Source: Entamoeba invadens IP1 (lineage: Eukaryota > Evosea > Mastigamoebida > Endamoebidae). Taken from it: 41,967 nt of DNA. The notes below the pieces were generated by a model. It saw only the letters and a list, made by a program, of their open reading frames with translations, did not search any database and had not been told where the DNA came from. The translations under genes and the position numbers were made by a program. Where the stretch lies: positions 46,730 to 88,696 of the forward strand of contig NW_004191816.1 of the NCBI RefSeq assembly GCF_000330505.1, in the 5' to 3' direction. This document shows, piece by piece, positions 11,826 through 21,635 of the stretch (position 1 is its first letter; each line of letters begins with the position of its first letter).

Positions 11826-13505
11826 ATGACCCACCTTGAGAACATTTTTCTTAAAAACGTTGTGTTGTACCTTGAAACTTTGAAAGATATCACCAACTTT
11901 ATTTTAATAAACAAATCGTGTTTTTCTGTTATTCAAACCATGTACACTAATACATACAATCTGTCTCTTCATTCCTCTATTGATGACATCCTTTTCTTTT
12001 TTCCTAAATTGGAAACCTTATATTTCCGTGCTGTGTCGACACGTCTGAGAAAGATGTCGAGTAATGATATTCCTCTCATCGAAGTAAATGCCAAACAAAT
12101 TTCATCCAAATTTTCACAGACTTTAAAAACAAAATGGTTTCCTCCCAAAGTGCGGAAGATGCGCATTTTGTGGAATGAAATAGACTCCGTTGCGAAGAAT
12201 AAAGACAATTTTGAACAACTTCAATTTTTATTTATCGACTACACAATGACTGCAAAAGAAGAAAATTCGCTATTTGAAGTGTTGCAAATTAAAACACTAA
12301 GAAAAGTGTATATAATATTTACTACTACAACTCTTCAAACAATCAATAAATTTAACTTCTCTGAACGAAAAGAAGTGGAATTTACACTAGTTGTGTTGTT
12401 TTCAAGTTACACTTATGAAGTCGTTGAAGTTGATGCACTCAAAAAGATGCCAAATAACGTCAAAGTGTTTGCCAACTTTCTTTCCAAAGAGACGAATTCT
12501 CTCGAGTTTCTGCCAGCACTGTCGTGTATTCTTAACAATTATACAATAAACCAAGATGATAAAAACAAATCGATAACCGTGACCTCAGACGTTAGTGGAA
12601 AGGAAGATTTAATTTACGAAAAGATGGAAAAAGGACTTTTAACGACTTTGGATATTATGGACCCAAAAACTCTACCAAAGTGGGACGTGACGTTAAACGC
12701 GTACATCCAACCAAATCAAACAGAAAAACTCCAAGCAACTTTTAATTTCCAAAATCAAATCAATTTCGATTTCATTGAGGCGGTCAATATTTTAAATGTT
12801 GACGCAAAAGACTTGGTGTTACCACGACTACTCAAGAAAATTTCAATTATTGATTGTACTGGCAAAATTAACATGAAAAACTGTCGAGCGGAAAGTATCA
12901 CGTTAAGAAATTTCGTTGGAGAAAGTCTCGAATTTTCAGACGAAAAATTGACAAGTTTTAAGTGCGACAACTCAATTGGAAGGATTCTATTTAAACACAA
13001 TGGTGTGATATATGAAGGAAAGTTCGTTGCAAATTTTTCAAAATATATCAATTTTTCGATTGCAAATGGGTTCATTACATGCGATATTTTAATTGAAAAA
13101 GATGGTAAAATAGTCGATAAAATTGTGTGTACAAGATGTTGGTACACAAATACAGAAACAATCAACAGTTTTAGAGTTGAAAATTTTACAAATGGGTTTG
13201 ACCTTTCAAATGAAAAAATTGACCAAATTCAATTGGTTATGAATCCAACACAAAATTCATTTTCTAAAAATCTAAAATTTGGAAACTTAAAAAAAATTAA
13301 TATAACGGCCGGAAATATTAAAACTGTAGAATTGGGGGTGGTTGGAACAATTACTGTAGTAAGTTGTAAAATCGAAAATTTGATTATAAAAAGTGCAAAA
13401 ACATTTACTTATAAAAATTCAGTTTTTGAAAATGTCAAAGCTGAAAAAATTAACAAAATAAACGGAACAAAGAAAAACATCATAAATCTCAAAATTGAAA
13501 AATAA
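11826..13505 (+). CDS. 559-aa Entamoeba protein with F-box-like N-terminus
   Basis: An uninterrupted 559-codon frame from ATG 11826. There is no signal peptide or membrane helix, so it is probably cytosolic or nuclear. Residues 1-75 (L-E-N-I-F-L-K-N-V-V-L-Y-L...D-I-T-N-F...I-N-K-S-C...F-P-K-L-E-T-L-Y) match the leading segment of the proteins at 21636 and 24435 and resemble an F-box-like helical module followed by a leucine-rich lead-in. The rest is rich in Ile, Val, Asn and Lys. Towards the C-terminus (about 300-550) hydrophobic triplets recur in short strands (for example ISIID, ITLRN, INITAG, ITVVSC, LIIKSA), suggesting an irregular LRR or beta-solenoid. No catalytic motif is seen. TAATTT follows directly after the stop (13506), and the gene converges on the TMK ending at 13765 with a 259-base gap. 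A real gene is very likely; the function is unknown. Confidence 0.9.
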   Translation: MTHLENIFLKNVVLYLETLKDITNFILINKSCFSVIQTMYTNTYNLSLHSSIDDILFFFPKLETLYFRAVSTRLRKMSSNDIPLIEVNAKQISSKFSQTLKTKWFPPKVRKMRILWNEIDSVAKNKDNFEQLQFLFIDYTMTAKEENSLFEVLQIKTLRKVYIIFTTTTLQTINKFNFSERKEVEFTLVVLFSSYTYEVVEVDALKKMPNNVKVFANFLSKETNSLEFLPALSCILNNYTINQDDKNKSITVTSDVSGKEDLIYEKMEKGLLTTLDIMDPKTLPKWDVTLNAYIQPNQTEKLQATFNFQNQINFDFIEAVNILNVDAKDLVLPRLLKKISIIDCTGKINMKNCRAESITLRNFVGESLEFSDEKLTSFKCDNSIGRILFKHNGVIYEGKFVANFSKYINFSIANGFITCDILIEKDGKIVDKIVCTRCWYTNTETINSFRVENFTNGFDLSNEKIDQIQLVMNPTQNSFSKNLKFGNLKKINITAGNIKTVELGVVGTITVVSCKIENLIIKSAKTFTYKNSVFENVKAEKINKINGTKKNIINLKIEK

Positions 13506-13764
13506 TAATTTATTTCTTTTTTACACACATCAATTTTTAAAAAAGTTGATTTTTCATTCAATAAATTAAAAAATTATTAATAAAGTAACTTCATTGTCAT
13601 GATAAATTGAAATAGTTTTAAGCTACAAGTTAGTAAAAATTAAATCATTAAAGAGATTGTATTTATACAAACAAACAACAAAAAAATTACTAAAAATATT
13701 TCTTTTTTTCAAAAGTTAATTTTTTTGTTAAATATAAATCACACAACCAACAATTTTAAAATAT

Positions 13765-16700
13765 TTAAACAAGTGATTTAAGAGCACTGATAATTTCGTT
13801 TATTTTCATTCTTTCATCGGGTTCAGCACACCACGCCTTTCGAATGATATCAAATTCTTCAGTTGATATATTATCATCTTTTTCAAATCTATTTCCATTT
13901 GACACAAAGTCTGCGATACACCACGCAAATTTAAATTTGTCTTTTGAATAAGCTTCCCTCCATTCGAATGTTTCATACATAGTTATAGCAAACGAGTATA
14001 TATCAGAAGGCATTTTATATTTTTCTTTTTTGAAAATTTCAGGCGCCATGTAAGTTGGTGTTCCAACACCTTTAGTAAATGTCATATTTGTCATTAATTG
14101 ATTCAAATTTCTAGATGATCCAAAATCAGTCAATTTCGCCAGAATTGGTTCATCTGTATCGTAACTAAAAATCAGTAAATTTGCCGGCTTAATATCTCTG
14201 TGTAAAATGCCGTTGTTGTGCAAATAAAAAATGCCATTTGCCATATCTAATATAAATTTATGCAGAACCTTTTTATTTGGTTTTAAGTTTGGGTCATTTT
14301 TGGTCTTTTTGATTAAGTCATTTAAACTCCCAAATTTCGCAAATTCTGTGACCAAACAGATTTTTTTTGGAGTGAAAACGGCGCCATAAAAATAGACAAT
14401 ATACTCACTTCTAAATTTGTCAAGCATTGCCACCTCATTGGCAAATTCTTTTGTTGAACTTTCATCAGTACACCCATTTTTGAGTCGTTTGATTGCAACG
14501 ACACTCCCTCTAAAAGTGCCTTTATAAACAATTCCAAAACTTCCCTCCCCAAGTTTGTCGCTTTCTAATAAATCCGAGTTATTCAATTTTGTTGTCAAAA
14601 TTGTTTTTGCTTTGATTTTTATTTTGTTAGTTGTTTGCTCCCCTTTTTTTATATCAAGCGAAATGCACAATATTTCATCGTGAATTTCACAAGTACACGT
14701 GGGGTTCAAGAATATTTCAAATTCACACGCTTCATTTTTCTTTAATGTGACGAGTGGAGGAACTGTTCTGATATTATACAATTCACAATTTGCAATCACA
14801 CTTAATTGAATCTTTAAATTATTTTTTGAAGTATTGCCAATACACAAAAGTGCACGCGTCTCCTCCGACACCAGTATATCAGTCATTTCTCCACAGTCAT
14901 TTAAATCATTTTCAAATATCAGTTCTGGTAAATTGACAACCAATTTTTTCGATATTTTGGTAAATTTAATGTTTGATTTTTTCATATTAAATACACACAC
15001 TTTTTTCTTTTCTTTGTTTTTCTTGTGATTTAATTTGATTAAATATACAATTAATGTGCTTGTAAGTGGTATAACAATTACAATAAAAATTGATACAACT
15101 GTGACGGAGATAATCAATATGTAATTTGGTTGATCAACACAAGTAAGACCATCATCTGATGGTTTTCTATTACCTTCACATTTATCACACAAACTGTTTT
15201 TCTCAGAAACACAATATTGTACGACAGAGAGTGGGTTGCAGACTTCATTGATTAATATGAAATTTGACTCACAAAGTGAACAATATTCTTCGGATATACA
15301 CAGTGCACAATTTGAAGAACATTTTATACAACGAGGAACTGTTGTACCCAAATAATACCCACCAGCACATAACAAACATCCACTTTTACTTTTCTTCACA
15401 CAATTTGTCAAATCATCATAACTTAAACACAAAGGTGACTCTCCTGGTATTTGAAAGTAATTGTCTGCACAGGACAAACATTTTGTTACTTCTTGGCAAG
15501 TCTCACAAGAAATATCACATGCAACACAATCCTGTCCTTCTTTGAAATATTTATCTTTACAACTGACACAGCCAGTGTTTGATGGCATCATTACTTGACA
15601 TCTTTTAGAAAGCTCGCTTGATAATTCACACTTGTTGTTTGAGTTCAAAAAAGTGGTATCTTTGTTGCAAGAAAGACAGTAAGTTTCATTTTTACAGGTC
15701 AAACAGTTGAATTGGGTAGTTTCACAAGAAACACACTCGTTTTTAATAGTCAAATAATACCCATCAAAACACTTCAGACACCCCTTTGATGATGACACTT
15801 CACACGTGTTGTCTTCATTTGATAATTTTAAATTTGTCATTTTGTTTTGAAAAAAAGAACAAGTGTTGTTAAACAGTGTGCATATTTCTTTGCATTCTAA
15901 AACGATTTCCGGGCCATTTTGAATAGAAGCTACGTATTTTATTTGTTCGTTTTTTTCTGAAGTACAGTAAGTGAACATGTTTCCTTGTGTTGTCAAATCT
16001 CGATAAAAATTTGGATAGCAAATTGTACATAAAATCCCATTTGATTTTTCGCAATAAAAATATTCAATTTCTTTGCAAATTCCATCTGTAACTAAATAAT
16101 TCTCTTTGCACTGCAAACAAACATTTTGTAAATATTTTACGCAATTATCAATTTCTTTTAAAACGCAACGGTTTTCTTGAATGTAATAATGTGATGTTTT
16201 ATCACATTTGACACAATCATTAGTCATTGTAGTTACACACTTTTCATCAACAAAACAAGTCGTTTCTTTTTGATCATAAAGTCTGCTTTTTTCGCACTGA
16301 ATTGCTTTTAGAACTGATACCCCTTTTTCATTTACCAAACAACATTTATTTATCATATATTCAGAGTTTTCTAAACATTGCTTACATATGTTTTCATTGC
16401 TAAGATAATCATATACATCGCAAATATAAATTATGTTATTTCGTAAATATATATTTGAATTGTCAATTATTAAAGACAAACAGTTGTTTTCAGTTGTAAG
16501 CGTATAATTATCTTCACAACTTAAACAATTGGAAATGTTATAAATCCCATTTTGAATATAATATTTACATTTTTCTTGTCGATTTCCACAATTTTGCTTA
16601 ATTGAAATACCATTTGAACAATCTTCACATCCTAATTTGCCTTTATTTAAACAGTGAACATCGTCACTATTTGAAATACATTCCAAATTTTTTAAATAGA

Positions 16701-18858
16701 AATCTTTTTTACATTGTATACACTTTAATTTGTTTATTCTTTTATTACATTTCCCGTCATTAAAAATACAAACTCCTTTATTATAATAATATCCATCTTG
16801 ACATAAAGTACACGTTTTATTTTCTGATAGAACATATGGTTCATAGCATGTTTCACATTTTGGATTAAAAAGTATTTCGTCTGAATTTTTGCATATTTTG
16901 CAATTACCATTAAGTTGACTTGTAAAGCATCTTGAACACGTGTCATTTCCACTCAAATAAAACCCACTTTTACATACACACACTTTATTTTTTACTTCAA
17001 AATTTTCAGCACAAGCAGTGCATCCCATAACAACATCACACGTGTTATCAAGACAGTTTATGTCGCAAATTTTACATGTTCCTTTGTCCAAATATTTGCC
17101 ATTTTCACAACTCAAACAATTTGTTTTGTTTGTACCACATGTTTTACAGTTATCATCACATGGGAAACAATTATATCCAGATATGTAATAATTAGAATTA
17201 CTACATTGAGTACACCCATCTTGATGACAAAATCCTTTTGCACAATTTATACATTGAAGGCATTTATTGTTAAAAAAATAAAAATTACCATCTTCACAAG
17301 ATGTACAAGTTGTTGATAAATACTCACAAGAACGGCAATTTGTAGAACACTTTCTACAATTATTATTATCGAAATAATATCCAAATGGTTCACAAGAAAA
17401 ACATATTGTTATATTATCTGATATACAAGAAGTACAACCTTCATTACATTGAACACATTTTCCATTTGAAAAATGATACCCCTCAATACACGAGGAGCAG
17501 TTTAAATCTTGTGGTGTTCCACTGCATGTAAGACAAGTTGAAGGACATGCACGACAATAATTTTTGTAAAGGTAATATCCATCAAAACAAGTTATACATG
17601 TTGTCAAATCTTTCAGACAAGATTCACAATTATTTGAGCATTTATAACAATAATAGTCATTAAAAGTATAACCCGATAAACAAGAATAACACTGTCCTAC
17701 ATTTGAATCATAGCATGATTGACAACCATTCGCACAATCTTCACAATAATAACCGTTCTGTCGAAACCCGGTTAAACACGAAAAACAATTTCCGTTCAAA
17801 GTTCCATTGCAAGTTGCACATCCAGAATAACATGAGACACAATTACCATTCTCTTTGAAATAACCTTCTTTACATAATAAACAACTTCCATTTTCAAAAT
17901 TTGTACATTTTAAACAATTTTCTGCACATATATGACAGGTTCCGTTTTGTAAATAATAACCACTTTTACATGAAGTGCAACTTGCAACTAATATACTTGT
18001 ACACGACACACAATTGTCGTAACACGGATAACAAAAATTTCCACTTTGAAAGTAACCATCTAAACAAGATAAACAATTTCCATTTCCGTTTTTATCGCCA
18101 ATACATGTTTTACATCTATCAGGACATCTATAACACAAATTATCATAATAATAATAATTGGTGTCACAAGAATTGCAAGTTAACGTGTCATTGCAAGTAG
18201 TACAACCCTTTGGACATTTACGACAAAAATTCGACATTAGAACATAACCAGTAAAACAACTTAAACAATAATAAGGTTGTTGTGAATAACATGTTGCACA
18301 CCCCCAAAAGCATTTGGTGCAGAATGAATTAATCTTGATATATCCTGGTGATATACAAGACTGACAATTGATATAACCAAACCCATTACATTTTGAACAA
18401 CCTACAAAACAAGCGGAACATGAATATGAATCGAATTTAAAATATCCAGGAAGACATGTATCACAATGAATGATATCACCTGTGGTTGAACAAGAAGCAC
18501 AATTTGGGTAATTTCCACATATATTTCCATCAAGAACGTTTTTGAGTGTTGTATTTTGAATCGTTTTTTGTTGGTGAAAAACATATTTGTTGTTAAAATT
18601 TGTAAAAAGCAAATTATGAGTTTGACCAGCAAAATCGATTACCAACAGTTGTGACGGTATTTTGCACTCAAATGTTATTGTTTCTGTTTTTAAGTTTTGT
18701 TGAAAACTCACTATGTTATCAGTGACACTCCACTCATAATTAAAAGGGCATTTATTGTTCTGATTGACACAAGTTATAATGGCTTTAACTTTACACCATT
18801 TCAATATCGATGAATTGACCAAACTAATTATGTTAAACAACAAAAGTAACACCATCAT
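13765..18858 (-). CDS. second transmembrane receptor-like kinase (TMK type)
   Basis: A 1697-residue protein from ATG 18858. The open frame extends to 18885, but that codon is GTG; the first in-frame ATG pair (18858, 18855) starts directly at the signal peptide (MMVLLLLFNIISLVNS). The ectodomain is a long series of CXXC repeats of the form C-x-x-C-x-x-G-Y-Y/F...G-x-C, more aromatic- and Asn-rich than in the TMK at 5545. The transmembrane helix is about 1246-1274, followed by a Lys-rich stop-transfer. The same beta-rich juxtamembrane module follows (about 1300-1425). The kinase domain has glycine loop GEGSFG 1437-1442, VAIK Lys1457, alpha-C Glu1475, HRDIKPAN with Asp1555 and Asn1560, DFG 1578-1580, and APE ending at Glu1607. 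It looks catalytically competent. It is a paralogue of the 5545 gene in opposite orientation, strongly diverged in the ectodomain and well conserved from the juxtamembrane module onward. Confidence 0.94.
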   Translation of the reverse strand: MMVLLLLFNIISLVNSSILKWCKVKAIITCVNQNNKCPFNYEWSVTDNIVSFQQNLKTETITFECKIPSQLLVIDFAGQTHNLLFTNFNNKYVFHQQKTIQNTTLKNVLDGNICGNYPNCASCSTTGDIIHCDTCLPGYFKFDSYSCSACFVGCSKCNGFGYINCQSCISPGYIKINSFCTKCFWGCATCYSQQPYYCLSCFTGYVLMSNFCRKCPKGCTTCNDTLTCNSCDTNYYYYDNLCYRCPDRCKTCIGDKNGNGNCLSCLDGYFQSGNFCYPCYDNCVSCTSILVASCTSCKSGYYLQNGTCHICAENCLKCTNFENGSCLLCKEGYFKENGNCVSCYSGCATCNGTLNGNCFSCLTGFRQNGYYCEDCANGCQSCYDSNVGQCYSCLSGYTFNDYYCYKCSNNCESCLKDLTTCITCFDGYYLYKNYCRACPSTCLTCSGTPQDLNCSSCIEGYHFSNGKCVQCNEGCTSCISDNITICFSCEPFGYYFDNNNCRKCSTNCRSCEYLSTTCTSCEDGNFYFFNNKCLQCINCAKGFCHQDGCTQCSNSNYYISGYNCFPCDDNCKTCGTNKTNCLSCENGKYLDKGTCKICDINCLDNTCDVVMGCTACAENFEVKNKVCVCKSGFYLSGNDTCSRCFTSQLNGNCKICKNSDEILFNPKCETCYEPYVLSENKTCTLCQDGYYYNKGVCIFNDGKCNKRINKLKCIQCKKDFYLKNLECISNSDDVHCLNKGKLGCEDCSNGISIKQNCGNRQEKCKYYIQNGIYNISNCLSCEDNYTLTTENNCLSLIIDNSNIYLRNNIIYICDVYDYLSNENICKQCLENSEYMINKCCLVNEKGVSVLKAIQCEKSRLYDQKETTCFVDEKCVTTMTNDCVKCDKTSHYYIQENRCVLKEIDNCVKYLQNVCLQCKENYLVTDGICKEIEYFYCEKSNGILCTICYPNFYRDLTTQGNMFTYCTSEKNEQIKYVASIQNGPEIVLECKEICTLFNNTCSFFQNKMTNLKLSNEDNTCEVSSSKGCLKCFDGYYLTIKNECVSCETTQFNCLTCKNETYCLSCNKDTTFLNSNNKCELSSELSKRCQVMMPSNTGCVSCKDKYFKEGQDCVACDISCETCQEVTKCLSCADNYFQIPGESPLCLSYDDLTNCVKKSKSGCLLCAGGYYLGTTVPRCIKCSSNCALCISEEYCSLCESNFILINEVCNPLSVVQYCVSEKNSLCDKCEGNRKPSDDGLTCVDQPNYILIISVTVVSIFIVIVIPLTSTLIVYLIKLNHKKNKEKKKVCVFNMKKSNIKFTKISKKLVVNLPELIFENDLNDCGEMTDILVSEETRALLCIGNTSKNNLKIQLSVIANCELYNIRTVPPLVTLKKNEACEFEIFLNPTCTCEIHDEILCISLDIKKGEQTTNKIKIKAKTILTTKLNNSDLLESDKLGEGSFGIVYKGTFRGSVVAIKRLKNGCTDESSTKEFANEVAMLDKFRSEYIVYFYGAVFTPKKICLVTEFAKFGSLNDLIKKTKNDPNLKPNKKVLHKFILDMANGIFYLHNNGILHRDIKPANLLIFSYDTDEPILAKLTDFGSSRNLNQLMTNMTFTKGVGTPTYMAPEIFKKEKYKMPSDIYSFAITMYETFEWREAYSKDKFKFAWCIADFVSNGNRFEKDDNISTEEFDIIRKAWCAEPDERMKINEIISALKSLV

Positions 18859-19072
18859 TATTTCGAATTTCAAGTTTTTTATCACATCATCATTTTGTAA
18901 TTTAATGGCGGTTTATTTCTGATAAAAAATAAGGTGGTTGTTTGTACATGTATAATAAAAGATATTTTTTTTATATAATAATTCCTTTAATATTTGATTA
19001 GTTTTTTTACGTCTTAATTGAACAACAAATGAAACCAATTATTGTTGTATTTCAATTTGAGCTAACCGATTA

Positions 19073-19269
19073 CAGATCGAGTATTTATGGGGTGCAAAAT
19101 ACTTTTTGGGGGCCAGAAAAATGAGTTTGGCACCCATTTTCATATTAAATAATTTCAAGAAAAAAAACAAATAAAAAACAAAAAATTAAAACCTGTAATT
19201 TTACATCAATCAATTCTCTACTTACTTGGCACCCATTAAGTTTCTGGCACCCATTAAATACTCTATCTG
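19073..19269. mobile_element. MITE related to the pogo-like element
   Basis: A 197-bp element flanked by TA (19071-19072 and 19270-19271). Its ends are inverted repeats beginning CAGATCGAGTATTT on the left and CAGATAGAGTATTT on the right (20 of 23 positions identical). Internally TGGCACCCATT occurs three times. The right end matches the right end of the pogo-like element at 28680-31035 in 20 of 25 positions. There is no coding capacity. Terminal CAG plus TA duplication is typical of pogo/Tigger-type Tc1-mariner elements. Confidence 0.85.
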
Positions 19270-20348
19270 TAATTTACGTTATAAAAACGTAATTCAAAAA
19301 ATAAAATTGCTGTAAATCACTATAAAAATTAATAACCATACTAAATATAGTGTATGTATTTTGAGTGTATTTTTCAAATTAAAAAAATGGATCGAGAATT
19401 GTTGAATTTTTGTAAAAAGAAAATTAATATAAAGTCATTCGCTTAATAAAGTTGTTAGATTTTTGAACTTCTTTAATCGTAATAATGTTAACTTGATATT
19501 ATATTTTTGAATTGTAAACCGTTTTTTAAAAGTCTGTACTGAGGTGTCCCGAATTTTTGCATTTTTTTGTTTATTATTTTTGGGAATCGTTTTTTGTAAT
19601 AAATTTTGATCATTTATTTGAAATAAAAAAGAGAAAAACAATCTTTTAAAAATATTTATTCAATTGAATAATTTTTAAACATAATAAATTGCCATATTAT
19701 ATTGAAATAACGGTTTTTTTGTTTCTGAAAAACACATGATTAATCCCAAAAGTGCATTTTATTATAAAAAATTGATAAAATAATTTACAATTATTTATGA
19801 TGTCAAGCCTTTATTTATAATAAAATATAATATTTAACAAGCGCGAAATTATCGCGTAATTATTGATATACCGATCGTGTTGTCACAACAATACCTAGAA
19901 TATAAAAACACAAAATTATTAAATATTTGCGTTAATTTATTTCTTAAGAATTCCTTATTTCATTATTTTCTAACCAAAGAAGAAAACCACATATTTGTTT
20001 TTAATTAAAAATGAAAAATTAACGAAAGTGATATAATGTTGCAAATTAACATTAACAACAACATCACAACTTACGAATATGTTCATTGTTGTGTAAATTG
20101 ACCTACAACGTCGAGTTTGTGTTGCGAAGTATCGAGTTGTGGTCAAATCAAATAACGGGATCGTGTTTTTTTGAAAAGGCTGGCTAATATTCAGATAAAT
20201 TCCCGATGTTGTACGAAAATAATTGAACGGGATTGGTATTTTTTTAAAAATAAAGTCAGAACTTTCGTTTTTTTGTTTTTTATTTTTTAGGAAAAATAAA
20301 AAATAAAAAACGGGACTTTAGGAAGTTCAAAAATACATTAAACACATA

Positions 20349-20968
20349 ATGATTGACAACGAAAGATCAAAGAAATCAACACTTGGGCGCAACTCAACCT
20401 CTATTAACATTGAAACAAAACAAAGAAAATGGTAAGGCCAAAAAAGAAACAATGTACAAAAACAAACGATCGAATCTTTCAACAAACAAAAAGAAGTTGT
20501 TGGTTTCAAATCTTATTATAATTCAAATACACAAATATTATTTGATATAGTTGGTGGTAATGGTGATTTAAAAATGGAAGTTAATGAAAACAATAAAGTT
20601 TCAATTGGAATGAGTCATTTTTTAACGAGTAAATATTAGTCAAAAAACCAACAAAAATTAATTTGGTGAACATTTTAGAAAAAAATGAGGTTGTGTTGAT
20701 TAATGGAATAACTTGAATTTTTCAATGATAATGGTGAAATTGAAAATAAAATTGTCGAAAGTGAAGAAAAAGTGAATTTTACTGACAATATAGTGACAAT
20801 AATTTTTTTCGTTTATTGGTAAATTTAAACAGAGTAGATTTCGAAGAATTATTCAATTTATTATCATTGTCGAATGTTTTTGAAAGGTTCAACAGACACT
20901 TTGAAATTGTTTATTCTTTATATGATGATGATTGTACAATTAAGACATACCACAAATTTAGAAAGTAA
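20349..20968 (+). pseudogene. unrecognised decayed coding stretch
   Basis: Plus-strand fragments in different frames read like protein. ATG 20349 opens 28 codons. A second stretch ends near 20638 (…KEVVGFKSYYNSN…FDIVGGNGDLKMEVN…). A third ends at 20968 and contains RVDFEELFNLLSLSN followed by an aspartate-rich tail. Stops and frame changes separate them. Base composition is less extreme than the surrounding spacer. I do not recognise the family. It could be a dead Entamoeba gene or a transposon remnant. Confidence 0.3.
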
Positions 20969-21366
20969 AAATCATAAACCTAATATTTTTTGTTACTTTG
21001 TTGTTATGTCATATAAGAAAAATGTGAATTATTTGGTGAAACAATGTTGAAAGATTTTAACACTTAAAATAACGCCTTTTTTGTTTTGGCCTGGGATATT
21101 AATCAAAATTTTGATGATTTTCCTATTTTGGCTTGTGTATAGTTAATGCACATAAAACAAACTCTAAAAAACGGAAATTTATTTAATAAACTCGACATTT
21201 GCCCGATTTTTAGACCCTTTGAATTTTGTTCAATGTTATTTAAAGTGTTAATTGAAAAAAATTATTATTCTAAAAATAAATAATTTTGCTTACTCAAATG
21301 TTGTTAATGAGTAAGCTCTCCTTAATTTTTTTTGTTTATAATTAGAAAAAAGACCAATTATAAATC

Positions 21367-21437
21367 CAGTAAAAATTCTATCAGTGTGTTATTTTGACCA
21401 ATAAATAGTAGCCTACACACTGATTGAATTTTTACTG
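21367..21437. repeat. 71-bp inverted-repeat hairpin
   Basis: Arms of 23 bases (21367-21389 and 21415-21437), beginning CAGTAAAAATTC and differing at one position, enclose a 25-base loop. It sits about 200 bases upstream of the SPRY gene. The CAG terminus resembles a miniature transposon, but the flanks (TC and TA) do not form a TA duplication. A regulatory hairpin or solo mini-element remains possible. Confidence 0.7.
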
Positions 21438-21635
21438 TATGTAGATGCACCAAATAAAATAATGAGGAAATTGTGACTTAAAATTAAGAAATTGAGATGC
21501 TAATAAATTAAATTAGACCAATTATTTTCCTAACTGTTATTTATTTAAATGTAAAACAAAAATTGTAACTTAAATATTTTTGAATTTTAAGATTGTTTGT
21601 CTTAAATTACAAAAAAACTAACAATTAAATATTAT

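Larger units (their letters stand above)
18859..21635. other. intergenic region with MITE, decayed ORF and hairpin
   Basis: About 2.8 kb between divergent genes (TMK on minus, SPRY-containing gene on plus). It contains a pogo-related MITE (19073-19269), an unrecognised decayed coding stretch (20349-20968) and a 71-bp hairpin (21367-21437), each listed separately. A T/A inverted repeat at about 20267-20311 and a somewhat G/C-richer patch at 20100-20230 have no evident function. The promoters of both flanking genes should lie at its two ends. Confidence 0.6.

Noticed and set aside
11969..13165. Minus-strand frames at 11969-12208 and 12755-13165
   Set aside because: Shadows of the intact 559-codon plus-strand gene.
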